Below, in pieces: positions 26,701 to 34,766 of a stretch of DNA of 64,000 nucleotides. Made by a program: the position numbers and the translations under genes. The notes beneath the pieces are model-generated. The model was not told the origin of the DNA. It saw only the letters and a list, made by a program, of their open reading frames with translations, and made no database searches. The stretch's first letter is position 1. Each line of letters begins with the position of its first letter. Source of the stretch: Dysosmobacter sp. Marseille-Q4140 (GTDB taxonomy: Bacteria; Bacillota; Clostridia; Oscillospirales; Oscillospiraceae); NCBI GenBank assembly GCA_018228705.1, contig CP073694.1:3100001-3164000 (forward strand), written 5' to 3'.

Positions 26701-28110
26701 TCACTGGATGACGTTATCCGTCAGGCTCTGGCGGAACTCGGTGACGTCGGCGGTCTTGTTCTCCTCCTTGTAGAGGTTCACAGCGGCCACGTACACGGCG
26801 GCGCAGGTGACCAGATCCTGCTTCCAGGTGATCTCGTTGGGGGCGTGAGCCTGAGACTCGGCGCCGGGGCCGAAGCCCACGCAGGGGATGCCGTACCGGC
26901 CCTGGATGGACACGCAGTTGGTGGAGAAGGTCCACTTGTCGGTCAGGGGACGGTGACGCAGGTGCATGGCGTCGTACTTGGGCTCGGCGTCGGCGTGGCC
27001 GATGCGCTCGTCGCCGTACAGGGCGTGGTGGGCGTCGATCAGAGCCTGGACGTGAGCGGCGCTCTCCTTGTTGATCCAGGTGGGGAAGAAGCACTCGGTC
27101 TCATAGACGGTGCCGGTCCAGGCGGGACGGTCGTACATGTACATGCTGACCTTCACGTCGTCGCCGTACTTCTTGACAGAGGGCAGGTCCCGGATCTCCT
27201 GCAGGCAGGAGTCCCAGGTCTCGCCGGCGGTCATGCGGCGGTCGATGGAGATGGCGCAGCTGTCCGCCACGGCGCAGCGGCTGGGGGAGGTGTAGAAGAT
27301 CTGGCTGGTGGTGCAGGTGCCGCGGCCCAGGAAGCGGGCGTCCTCGTAGTGCTCGGGGTTGTACTTGGGGTTGAGCATCTTGACGAGGCCCTTGATCTCG
27401 GTGGCGTCGGCGTCGTCGTTCTCGTTCAGGGCGCGGACGTCCTGGAGAATGTCGGCCATCTTGTAGATGGCGTTGTCGCCGCGCTCGGGAGCGGAGCCGT
27501 GGCAGGAGACGCCCTTCACGTCCACGCGGATCTCCATACGGCCGCGGTGGCCGCGGTAGATGCCGCCGTCGGTGGGCTCGGTGGAGATGACGAACTCGAT
27601 CTTCTTCTGAGCCTCCTCCTTGCTGGAGAAGTACTTGTTGACGATGTACTGCCAGCACATGCCGTCGCAGTCCTCTTCCTGGACGGAGCCCACGACCATG
27701 ATCTTGTAGCCGGCGGGGATCAGGCCCAGATCCTTCATGATCTTGGCGCCGTACACGGCGGAGGCCATGCCGCCCTCCTGGTCGGAGCCGCCGCGGCCGT
27801 AGATCACGTCGTCGGTCTCGTAGCCCTTGTAGGGGTCGGCCTCCCAGTTGTTGATGTTGCCGATGCCCACGGTGTCGATGTGGGAGTCGATGGCGATGAT
27901 CTTCTCGCCGTCGCCCATCCAGCCGATGACGTTGCCCAGGCCGTCGATCTCGACCTTGTCAAAGCCCAGCTTCTCCATCTCGGCCTTGATGCACATGACG
28001 ACGTCCTTCTCCTCGCAGCTCTCGCTGGGGTGGGAGATCATATCCCGCAGGAAGCGGGACATCTCCGCCTTGTAGCCCTCTGCCGCACGCTTGATCGCTT
28101 CGAAATCCAT
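26701..28110 (-). CDS. ygeY: YgeY-family M20 peptidase/hydrolase
   Basis: A 469-residue M20 metallohydrolase. Zinc ligands are visible in [14 protein letters not shown], the catalytic pair in QEEDCDG, and the late His in QAHAPNE. YgeY proteins are essential in the proposed anaerobic urate pathway, where they probably free 2,3-diaminopropionate from an N-acyl or ureido form. ATG 28110 is chosen since GGAGG lies 8 bases upstream. It has its own promoter, divergent from the regulator gene, and is followed by hairpin element A and then ygeW. Confidence 0.92.
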   Translation of the reverse strand: MDFEAIKRAAEGYKAEMSRFLRDMISHPSESCEEKDVVMCIKAEMEKLGFDKVEIDGLGNVIGWMGDGEKIIAIDSHIDTVGIGNINNWEADPYKGYETDDVIYGRGGSDQEGGMASAVYGAKIMKDLGLIPAGYKIMVVGSVQEEDCDGMCWQYIVNKYFSSKEEAQKKIEFVISTEPTDGGIYRGHRGRMEIRVDVKGVSCHGSAPERGDNAIYKMADILQDVRALNENDDADATEIKGLVKMLNPKYNPEHYEDARFLGRGTCTTSQIFYTSPSRCAVADSCAISIDRRMTAGETWDSCLQEIRDLPSVKKYGDDVKVSMYMYDRPAWTGTVYETECFFPTWINKESAAHVQALIDAHHALYGDERIGHADAEPKYDAMHLRHRPLTDKWTFSTNCVSIQGRYGIPCVGFGPGAESQAHAPNEITWKQDLVTCAAVYVAAVNLYKEENKTADVTEFRQSLTDNVIQ

Positions 28111-28179
28111 AACGCTGCCCTCCATTAAAATAATGTATGTATGGTTTGTCCCTGGTTGGTTCTTCCTCTATCTGTCTCT

Positions 28180-28207
28180 ATCATAGCATAAGAAATTCAC
28201 TTGTCAA
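28180..28207 (-). promoter_or_regulatory. ygeY promoter
   Basis: On the minus strand TTGACA (28202-28207), 16 bp, TATGAT (28180-28185). Its -35 is only 41 bp from that of the divergent regulator promoter. Confidence 0.8.
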
Positions 28208-28248
28208 ACAAAAAATTTGAAAACCAAAAAATTTTTTTGAAAAAGTGG
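28208..28248. promoter_or_regulatory. A/T-rich region between divergent -35 elements, possible operator
   Basis: Runs of A and T (ACAAAAAATTTG, AAAACCAAAAAATTTTTTTG) between the ygeY and regulator promoters. The 11-mer TCAAACAAAAA at its edge (28204-28214) recurs at 3195-3205 in the dpaL leader, and AAAACCAAAAA recurs before the ABC promoter. Low sequence complexity limits the weight of this. Confidence 0.35.
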
Positions 28249-28276
28249 TTGATTTCCGAAAAAACTGTGGTATGAT
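28249..28276 (+). promoter_or_regulatory. promoter of the YheO-type regulator gene
   Basis: TTGATT (28249-28254), 16 bp, TATGAT (28271-28276), with AACTGTGGTATGATG as in the dpaL promoter. The predicted RNA start near 28283 rules out ATG codons at 28272-28281 as initiators with a leader. Confidence 0.75.
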
Positions 28277-28331
28277 GAAAATGGTTTATTGGATGTATTT
28301 TACGAAAAAACACGGAAAGGAGGGGAGCTCC

Positions 28332-28973
28332 ATAGAAAGCGGAAAACTGGAACTGCTCAAGCAGGTGGCGGCGGGCATCGCGGCGCAGTTCGGCAGCAGC
28401 TGCGAGGTGGTGGTCCACGACCTGAGCCGTCATGCGGACCATACCATCGTGGCCATCGAGAACGGGCACGTCACCGGCCGGAAGGTTGGCGACGGGGCCT
28501 CCTATGTGGTGATCGAACAGCTGGCCACCAACGATCCCCAGCCCAGGGACCACCTGTGCTATTTGACCAAGACCCCGGATGGGAAGATCCTCAAATCCTC
28601 CACCATCTATATCCGCAACAGCAAGGGAAAGGTGTCCGGCATCCTGGCCATCAACTACGACATCTCCCGCCTGCTGATGGTGGACGACGCGCTCCACGAT
28701 CTGGTCTCCACGGGGGATCAGCCCCAGCCGGAGCCGGAGCGGATCGTCAACGTCAACGACCTGCTGGAGGAGCTGATCCAGCAGTCGGTGTCGCTGGTGG
28801 GCAAGCCCGCGGCGCTGATGAACAAGGAGGACAAAGTGAAGGCCATCCGGTTCCTCAATGAAAACGGGGCATTCCTCATCACCAAGTCCGGCGACAAGAT
28901 CGCCAAGTATTTCGGCATCTCCAAGTACACCTTATATTCCTATATCGACACGAAACAACAGGAGGGCAAGTGA
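28332..28973 (+). CDS. YheO/DauR-type transcription regulator (PAS-like plus HTH)
   Basis: A DNA-binding regulator with an N-terminal YheO-type PAS-like sensor domain (LLKQVAAGIAAQ to the INYDIS strand) and a C-terminal helix-turn-helix ending in KIAKYFGISKYTLYSYID. The frame is open from 28245, but the promoter places the RNA start near 28283. The only strong ribosome site, AAAGGAGGGG (28317-28325), stands at normal distance before an ATA codon at 28332, where homologues begin. ATG 28293 (226 residues) is the conventional alternative. It lies 3 bases before the PLP enzyme gene and divergently from ygeY, so it probably controls this island. Confidence 0.85.
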   Translation: MESGKLELLKQVAAGIAAQFGSSCEVVVHDLSRHADHTIVAIENGHVTGRKVGDGASYVVIEQLATNDPQPRDHLCYLTKTPDGKILKSSTIYIRNSKGKVSGILAINYDISRLLMVDDALHDLVSTGDQPQPEPERIVNVNDLLEELIQQSVSLVGKPAALMNKEDKVKAIRFLNENGAFLITKSGDKIAKYFGISKYTLYSYIDTKQQEGK

Positions 28974-28976
28974 AGT

Positions 28977-30452
28977 ATGATCGATCTGACTATCAACAAG
29001 ACGGGCCTGGAGCACAACCTTGCCAAGGCGAAGGAGAACAACATCATCATTCCTACCATCGCGCAGATGGAGCACCCGGAGACCATCCCCGAGAAGATCC
29101 AGGAAAAGCTCAAGAGCGTGGGCCTGTGGGACGTGAATCCTCTGAACCTGTTCCGTATCACCTGGAAGAACGAGGCCAAGGAGAGCGGGGGCCTTTTCCA
29201 GGCGGTGCCCAACTACATCGAGCTGCCCTCCGAGCTGACCGGCGTGCCCTGCCGGATCATTGCCATGGTGGGCAAGTGGTTCCCCACCGGCTGCCACAAG
29301 GTTGGCGCCTCCTTCGGCTGCCTGGCCCCCCGTCTGGTCACCGGCCAGTTTGACGTGAACATCCACAAGGCGGTCTGGCCCTCCACCGGCAACTACTGCC
29401 GCGGCGGCGCCTTCAACTCCGCGCTGCTGGGCGCTCAGGGTGTCGCCATTTTGCCCGCGGAGATGAGCCAGGAGCGGTTTGACTGGCTCCACGAGATCGG
29501 CGCCGAGGTCATCGCCACTCCCGGCTGCGAGTCCAACGTCAAGGAGATCTTCGACAAGACCTGGGAGCTGCGTCAGGATCCCCAGTACATGATCTTCAAC
29601 CAGTTCGAGGAGATGGGCAACCCCCTGTGGCACTACAATGTCACCGGCAACGCCCTGGCGGACGTGTTCGAGGCCATCAAGCGCCCCGGTGACCGGTTCG
29701 CCGCCGCCGCCTTCACCTCCGGCTCTGCCGGCACCATGAGCGCCGGCGACCTGCTCAAGGAGAAGTATCCCCACCTGAAGCTGGCCGTGGGCGAGGCGCT
29801 CCAGTGCCCCACCATTCTCAACAACGGCTTCGGCGGCCACCGGATCGAGGGCATCGGCGACAAGCACATCCCCTGGATCCACAACGTCAAGAACACCGAC
29901 ATGGCCATCGCCATCGACGACGAGGACTCCCAGCGCCTGCTGCGCCTGTTCAACACCCCCGAGGGCCAGGCCTATTTGAAGGATGTTCTGAAGCTGGACC
30001 CCGCGCTGATCGAGAAGCTCACGTGGCTTGGCATCTCCGGCATTGCCAATGTCCTGTGCTGCATCAAGATGGCCAAGTACTACGAGCTGACCGAGCACGA
30101 TGTGGTGGGCACGGTCCTGACCGACTCCGCGGTCATGTACCGCAGCCGCATCGACGAGCTCAACGAGCAGTACGGTGCCTACAACGCCCACGAGGCGGCC
30201 CTGGACCACGCCCTGCATATGCTGGGCCTCAAGACCGACAACCTGATGGAGCTGACCTATGCCGACCGCAAGCGGGTCCACAACCTCAAGTATTACACCT
30301 GGGTGGAGCAGCAGGCCCGGGACGTGAAGGAGCTCAACGCCCTGTGGTACGACACCGAGGGCACCTGGGACGCCGTCCACAAGCAGGCCAAGGATCTGGA
30401 TGACCTCATCAACGAGTTCAACGAGGCCACCGGACTGCTGAAGAACCTGTAA
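28977..30452 (+). CDS. fold-type-II PLP-dependent enzyme of unknown substrate
   Basis: A 491-residue PLP enzyme of the tryptophan-synthase-beta/cysteine-synthase superfamily, longer than either. The likely PLP lysine is Lys108 in TGCHKVGASF, and SGSAGTMSAGD (about 245) is the phosphate loop. It is not a usual cysteine synthase, as the asparagine loop is not recognisable. It is co-transcribed with the regulator, next to the YgeY-YgeW-ArcC unit. A beta-elimination or replacement on a diamino- or ureido-amino acid is a reasonable inference; the reaction is not known to me. A terminator follows. Confidence 0.85.
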   Translation: MIDLTINKTGLEHNLAKAKENNIIIPTIAQMEHPETIPEKIQEKLKSVGLWDVNPLNLFRITWKNEAKESGGLFQAVPNYIELPSELTGVPCRIIAMVGKWFPTGCHKVGASFGCLAPRLVTGQFDVNIHKAVWPSTGNYCRGGAFNSALLGAQGVAILPAEMSQERFDWLHEIGAEVIATPGCESNVKEIFDKTWELRQDPQYMIFNQFEEMGNPLWHYNVTGNALADVFEAIKRPGDRFAAAAFTSGSAGTMSAGDLLKEKYPHLKLAVGEALQCPTILNNGFGGHRIEGIGDKHIPWIHNVKNTDMAIAIDDEDSQRLLRLFNTPEGQAYLKDVLKLDPALIEKLTWLGISGIANVLCCIKMAKYYELTEHDVVGTVLTDSAVMYRSRIDELNEQYGAYNAHEAALDHALHMLGLKTDNLMELTYADRKRVHNLKYYTWVEQQARDVKELNALWYDTEGTWDAVHKQAKDLDDLINEFNEATGLLKNL

Positions 30453-30474
30453 AAGCGCACAGAGAACGCCTCAG

Positions 30475-30508
30475 GGGCGGGGCTTTTGCCCCGCCCTCTG
30501 CTTCTTTT
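30475..30508 (+). terminator. terminator after the PLP enzyme gene
   Basis: Stem GGGCGGGGC/GCCCCGCCC (30475-30483 with 30488-30496) with TTTT loop and a T-rich tail. The next gene starts 17 bases after it, so read-through may serve the downstream genes. Confidence 0.8.
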
Positions 30509-30524
30509 GGAGGAAGGAGTATGT

Positions 30525-30791
30525 ATGAGGAGAATGCCGTGGAAGCGGGCCTTCTGGGATGTCTCCATCATGTTGGTTGGCTTTGTGGTGCTGTTTGGCC
30601 TGATTTGGTTGTTTCACGGCTCATTTGAATCGGTACCGACGGAGGAACAGCAGGATAAGGCCCGGATTGGGGCACTGTGCTGGCTGGTTTTGACGGTACC
30701 TGCCTTGGCGTGGTGCGCATTTATGCGCTTACAGAATAAGAAATGGTACTTTCCAGCATACGAATCCACTCAAAAATTTTCCGGAAGATGA
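30525..30791 (+). CDS. small two-helix membrane protein, function unknown
   Basis: An 88-residue protein with two hydrophobic segments (about 12-32 and 52-70) and a short charged loop between them. ATG 30525 follows AGGAAGGAG. I do not recognise a family. It lies between two PLP enzymes on the same strand, 26 bases before the second, and may be co-transcribed with it. Lower GC than its neighbours is apparent by eye. Confidence 0.65.
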   Translation: MRRMPWKRAFWDVSIMLVGFVVLFGLIWLFHGSFESVPTEEQQDKARIGALCWLVLTVPALAWCAFMRLQNKKWYFPAYESTQKFSGR

Positions 30792-30817
30792 GCGAGTTAT
30801 AAAAGAGGAGTAACCTT

Positions 30818-32059
30818 ATGAAAAACGTCTTATACGGCAAGTGCGTCAAGTGCGGCAAGACCTATCCGGCCACGCCGGACCTCACCACCTGCGAGTGCGG
30901 CGGCATCCTGGATATCACCTACGACTACGACTACATCAAGTCTCAGCTGACCAAGGAGAAGCTGGCGGCCCGGGCGGAGCGGACCATGTGGCGCTACCGG
31001 GAGCTGCTGCCCATCGAGGAGACCACCGAGCCCACGCCGTTGCGGGTGGGCTGGAGCCCCCTCTATGAGGAGCCCCGTCTGGCGGCGCAGCTGGGCCTCA
31101 AGCGGCTGTGGGTCAAGGACGACGGCCAGAACCCCACCGCCTCCCTCAAGGACCGGGCCAGCGCCATGGCCGTGGCCAAGGCCAGAGAGGCCGGGGCCAA
31201 GGTGATCGCCTGCTCCTCCACCGGCAACGCCGCCTCGTCCCTGGCGGGCAACGCCGCGGCGGCAGGTCTCAAGACCTATATTTTTGTGCCCTCCCGTGCC
31301 CCCAAGGGGAAGGTGGCCCAGCTGATGACCTTCGGCGCCACCGTCATCTCCGTCCAGGGCAGCTACGAGGAGACTTTTGAACTGTCCAAGCAGGCCATCG
31401 ACAAGTGGGGCTGGTACAACCGCAACGCCGCCATCAACCCCTACCTCTCTGAGGGCAAAAAGACCGTGGCCCTGGAGATCATGGAGCAGCTGGACTGGCA
31501 GGTGCCGGACTACATCGCCATTTCCGTGGGCGACGGCTGCACCATCGCCGGTCTCTGGAAGGGCCTCAAGGACCTGTACGCCATCGGCTTCATCGACCGC
31601 CTGCCCCGGCTGATCTCCGCCCAGGCGGCGGGCTGCTGCCCCCTGAACCGCGCCATCGAGACCGGGGAGCCCTGGCATCCCATGGAGGAGAACACCCTGG
31701 CCGACTCCATCGCCGTGGGTGTGCCCCGCAACGCCGACAAGGCCCTCATGGCTATCCGGGAGTCCAATGGTCTCACCGTCAACGTCACCGACGAGGAGAT
31801 CATGGCCGCCCAGCAGCTGCTGGGCCGGACCTGCGGCGTGTTCGGCGAGCCTGCCGGCGTCACCGGCACCGCCGGTGTGAAGAAGCTCTGCGAGCAGGGC
31901 GTTATCGGGAAGGACGACACCGTGGTGTCCGTGGTCACCGGCAACGGCCTCAAGGACGTGGCCAACGCCATCAAGGCCGCCGGGGAACCCATCTCCATTC
32001 CCTCCGACATGGAATTGCTGCTCAAAGCCTTCGCCGAGCACGGCGTGGTGGTGGAATAA
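30818..32059 (+). CDS. threonine synthase-like PLP enzyme with zinc ribbon
   Basis: A 413-residue fold-type-II PLP enzyme of the threonine synthase group. An N-terminal zinc ribbon (C9-x-x-C12 and C25-x-C27) precedes the PLP domain. The PLP lysine is Lys111 in TASLKDRAS, and the GNAASSLAGNAAAAG loop follows. Sequence alone suggests threonine synthase, but no homoserine dehydrogenase or kinase gene is nearby and the neighbours are catabolic. A deaminating role on a related amino acid is therefore possible. AAGAGGAG precedes the ATG. Confidence 0.85.
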   Translation: MKNVLYGKCVKCGKTYPATPDLTTCECGGILDITYDYDYIKSQLTKEKLAARAERTMWRYRELLPIEETTEPTPLRVGWSPLYEEPRLAAQLGLKRLWVKDDGQNPTASLKDRASAMAVAKAREAGAKVIACSSTGNAASSLAGNAAAAGLKTYIFVPSRAPKGKVAQLMTFGATVISVQGSYEETFELSKQAIDKWGWYNRNAAINPYLSEGKKTVALEIMEQLDWQVPDYIAISVGDGCTIAGLWKGLKDLYAIGFIDRLPRLISAQAAGCCPLNRAIETGEPWHPMEENTLADSIAVGVPRNADKALMAIRESNGLTVNVTDEEIMAAQQLLGRTCGVFGEPAGVTGTAGVKKLCEQGVIGKDDTVVSVVTGNGLKDVANAIKAAGEPISIPSDMELLLKAFAEHGVVVE

Positions 32060-32064
32060 ACCGA

Positions 32065-32100
32065 ACGCCCCGGGACGCAAAGGCGCCCCGGGGCGTTTTT
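32065..32100 (+). terminator. terminator after the threonine synthase-like gene
   Basis: CGCCCCGGG pairs with CCCGGGGCG and is followed by five T. Confidence 0.88.
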
Positions 32101-32101
32101 G

Positions 32102-32132
32102 AAGCGGGCGGTCCCCGGCGGACCGCCCGCTT
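32102..32132 (-). other. hairpin at the 3' end of the NapH-like gene
   Basis: A 13-bp stem AAGCGGGCGGTCC/GGACCGCCCGCTT. It has no T-run on the minus strand, so it may mark or protect the 3' end rather than end transcription by itself. Confidence 0.55.
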
Positions 32133-32151
32133 CCTTGTTGTGTATAGAGCG

Positions 32152-32727
32152 TTACTGTTTTCCGCTCTTTGCCTTGCAGATCAGCTGGGTCATGGTGCCC
32201 ATGGGGCAGTAGACGCACCAGCTGCGGGGCTTGAACAGCACCATGGTCACCAGACCCAGCACCGTGGAAGTCAGCATCACGCTGTAAAACCCGAAGGCGA
32301 ACTGGGCGACGCCCGGGTGCAGCAGCGTGCCGTGATAGGCCCAGTGCCAGGGCAGACGGAAGGTCCACAGCAGCGTCACCGCCTGCCGCAGGTCCGCCGC
32401 GCCGGAAAAGACCAGATACGTGGTCCAGAGCATCTGGAAGAACATGATGAAAAAGAAGATGAGGAAACCGTAGCGGAACCATCTGCTCTTCATCCAGCCG
32501 GGGATATCCCGCTTCCGGGACAGGCCCAGCCGCCCGCCCAGCAGGGCGAACAGCTGTCCCCGGCCGCAGTAGCGGTTGCAGTAGCCCTTGCTGCCTTTGA
32601 CCAGGGCGATCAGCAGCGGGATGAAGAAGCACAGCAGTCCCAGCCAGGCGAAGAGAATGTTGAAAAAGCCCAAAACCAGGTAAGTAAGAGACGCTATCCA
32701 GAGGTAGTCGTACCAGTGCCTGCTCAT
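32152..32727 (-). CDS. NapH-like membrane iron-sulfur protein
   Basis: A 191-residue protein with four or five membrane helices and two cysteine motifs facing the cytosol: YCNRYCGRGQ and WCVYCPMGTMTQ, as in NapH/CcoG-type membrane ferredoxins. It probably passes electrons between a soluble ferredoxin and a membrane partner. ATG 32727 overlaps the stop of the ferredoxin gene (ATGA) and GGAGG lies before it, so the pair is made together. The redox partner is not in the window. Confidence 0.85.
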   Translation of the reverse strand: MSRHWYDYLWIASLTYLVLGFFNILFAWLGLLCFFIPLLIALVKGSKGYCNRYCGRGQLFALLGGRLGLSRKRDIPGWMKSRWFRYGFLIFFFIMFFQMLWTTYLVFSGAADLRQAVTLLWTFRLPWHWAYHGTLLHPGVAQFAFGFYSVMLTSTVLGLVTMVLFKPRSWCVYCPMGTMTQLICKAKSGKQ

Positions 32728-32936
32728 ACCTGCACCTCCTGAATGGAAATGACGGAGGCGGGGCACTCCCGGGCGCACTTGCCGCAGCCCACGCACTTCT
32801 CCACGTCCACCTGGGCGGCCACGCCCCGCCGCACGGAGATGGCCCCCAGGGGGCACACCTTCACGCAGCACCCGCAGGCCACGCAGTCCCGCTCCTCCAC
32901 AAAGGCCTTCCGCCGTCTCCGCTGTCTCGTCTCCAT
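32724..32936 (-). CDS. 2[4Fe-4S] ferredoxin
   Basis: A 70-residue ferredoxin with two complete cluster motifs, CVACGCCVKVCP and CVGCGKCARECP. The Arg-rich N terminus is unusual for a free ferredoxin and may dock on the membrane partner encoded by the overlapping next gene. ATG 32936 is chosen for GGGAGG upstream. TATAAT lies on the minus strand about 30 bases upstream, without a clear -35. Confidence 0.9.
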   Translation of the reverse strand: METRQRRRRKAFVEERDCVACGCCVKVCPLGAISVRRGVAAQVDVEKCVGCGKCARECPASVISIQEVQV

Positions 32937-33041
32937 AAACGCCCTCCCAAACTTGATGGTCCCATTATATGCGCCCGCCTCCGTCCGGGACCGTGACAAA
33001 GTCACAGGACGCCCCGGGGGATCGGCGGACAAGAGGCGTAC

Positions 33042-33076
33042 AAAAGCCGGGCCGCCCCGAAAGGGGCGGCCCGGCT
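33042..33076 (-). terminator. terminator after gdhA
   Basis: A 14-bp stem (33045-33058 with 33063-33076), GAAA-type loop, TTTTG after it on the minus strand. Confidence 0.9.
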
Positions 33077-33105
33077 GCGGTCCATAACAGGTTTGGGGGA
33101 AGCGT

Positions 33106-34455
33106 TTAGAAGATGCCCTGGGCCATCATGGCGTCGGCCACTCTCTGGAAGCCCGCGATGTTGGCGCCGGCCACCAGGTTATAGCCCAGGCCGTATTTCT
33201 CGGCGGCGTCCACGCTCATCTGATAGATGGTGTTCATGATCTGCTTGAGCTGCTTGTCGACTTCCTCGGCGGTCCACACCAGCCGCTCGCTGTTCTGGGC
33301 CATCTCCAGGGCGGAGGTCGCCACACCGCCGGCGTTGACGGCCTTGCTGGGCGCCACGATGACGCCGGGCTGGTCCATCAGGAACTTCAGCGCGTCGTTG
33401 GTGGTGGGCATGTTGGCCACCTCGATGTAATACTTCACGCCGGCCTGGGCAATCTTCTGGGCGTGTTCCATATGGACGTCGTTCTGCATGGCGGAGGGCA
33501 TGCAGATATCCACCTTCACGCCCCAGGGCTTCTCGCCCGGGTGGAACTCCACGCCGAACTTGTCCGCGTAGTCCTTCACCAGATTCCGGCCGCTGCCGCG
33601 CATCTCCACCAGATAGTCGATCTTCTCCTGCGTCGCCACGCCGTCGGGATCGTAGATGTAGCCGTCGGGGCCGGAGAGGGTGACCACCTTGGCGCCCAGC
33701 TCCGTGGCCTTCTTGCAGATGCCCCAGGTCACGTTGCCGAAGCCCGCGCAGGCGATGGTCTTGCCCTTGATGTCCTCACCCTCGTGCTTGAGAACGTTCT
33801 CCAGATAGTACACCGCGCCGTAGCCGGTGGCCTCGGGACGGATCAGGCTGCCGCCGTAGGAGAACCCCTTACCAGTGAGGACGCCGTTTTCAAAGCTGCC
33901 CTTCAGGCGCCGGTACTCGCCGTAAAGATATCCGATCTCCCGGGCACCCACGCCCATGTCGCCGGCGGGCACGTCCACGTCGGGCCCGATGTAGCGGTAC
34001 AGGGCCTGCATGTAGCTCTGGCAGAAGCGCATGACCTCGGCGTCGGACTTGCCGGCGGGGTCGAAGTCAGAGCCGCCCTTGCCGCCGCCGATGGGCAGGC
34101 CGGTCAGGGAGTTCTTGAAGATCTGCTCAAAGCCCAGGAACTTGATGATGCCGGGGTATACGTTCTTCTGGAACCGCAGGCCGCCCTTGTAGGGGCCGAT
34201 GGCACCGTTGAACTGGCAGCGGTAGCCGATATTGGTATGCCAGGAGCCGTCGTCGGCCATCCACACCACGCGGAAGGTGAACATCCGCTCCGGCTCCACC
34301 ATCCGGTTCAGAAGGTCGGCCTTCTCATACTCCGGGTGCTTTTCGATCACAGGCTCCAGGGAGGAAAAGACCTCCTCCACGGTCTGGACAAATTCAGGCT
34401 CGCCCGCATGCTTGGTCTTGACGTTCTCAATCACACTGGACAGATATGCGTTCAT
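33106..34455 (-). CDS. gdhA: glutamate dehydrogenase
   Basis: A 449-residue hexameric glutamate dehydrogenase, the length of the NADP-type bacterial enzymes. Substrate motifs GPYKGGLRF, GGGKGGSDFDP (catalytic Lys) and PAGDMGVGAREIG are intact, with the dinucleotide fold GFGNVTWG. It links 2-oxoglutarate and ammonia to glutamate, and would assimilate or release the ammonia freed by the nearby amino-acid and purine catabolism. ATG 34455 follows GAGGAGG. It is transcribed alone. Confidence 0.97.
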   Translation of the reverse strand: MNAYLSSVIENVKTKHAGEPEFVQTVEEVFSSLEPVIEKHPEYEKADLLNRMVEPERMFTFRVVWMADDGSWHTNIGYRCQFNGAIGPYKGGLRFQKNVYPGIIKFLGFEQIFKNSLTGLPIGGGKGGSDFDPAGKSDAEVMRFCQSYMQALYRYIGPDVDVPAGDMGVGAREIGYLYGEYRRLKGSFENGVLTGKGFSYGGSLIRPEATGYGAVYYLENVLKHEGEDIKGKTIACAGFGNVTWGICKKATELGAKVVTLSGPDGYIYDPDGVATQEKIDYLVEMRGSGRNLVKDYADKFGVEFHPGEKPWGVKVDICMPSAMQNDVHMEHAQKIAQAGVKYYIEVANMPTTNDALKFLMDQPGVIVAPSKAVNAGGVATSALEMAQNSERLVWTAEEVDKQLKQIMNTIYQMSVDAAEKYGLGYNLVAGANIAGFQRVADAMMAQGIF

Positions 34456-34523
34456 ATGCGATAACCTCCTCAAATTTGGCGATTGCTGGTCGCGCACGTT
34501 TTTCCTGTAACCTTCTATTAGAT

Positions 34524-34552
34524 AGTTTAGCACGAATCTTAACCGGAAACAA
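34524..34552 (-). promoter_or_regulatory. gdhA promoter
   Basis: On the minus strand TTGTTT (34547-34552), 17 bp, TAAACT (34524-34529). The 310-base gap 34456-34766 also holds the divergent phosphoribosyltransferase promoter and nothing else recognisable. Confidence 0.6.
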
Positions 34553-34676
34553 GGGCTGGTTTCGGCAAATCAAACAATTACATGCCGTTTGGCAGAAAAA
34601 AAGAACCTGTTGTTTTGTGCAATCTGCTGGCATCAGACAACAGACATCGGCTGCGTGAGATTCCCACGGCTCATCC

Positions 34677-34704
34677 TTGACTTTCCCGGCAGGCATTGTA
34701 TAAT
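34677..34704 (+). promoter_or_regulatory. promoter of the phosphoribosyltransferase gene
   Basis: TTGACT (34677-34682), 16 bp, TATAAT (34699-34704). Confidence 0.75.
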
Positions 34705-34766
34705 ATTTCTGGCAGCCTGCGGGCGCCCTATGTTCTGTTAGGAAACACATTGAGGGAGGATCGGCT

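Noticed and set aside
26539..28128. A 529-residue plus-strand frame that begins in hairpin element A
   Set aside because: It crosses element A and then runs antisense to ygeY. Its first residues merely translate the hairpins, and similar residues appear in the frame crossing element B.
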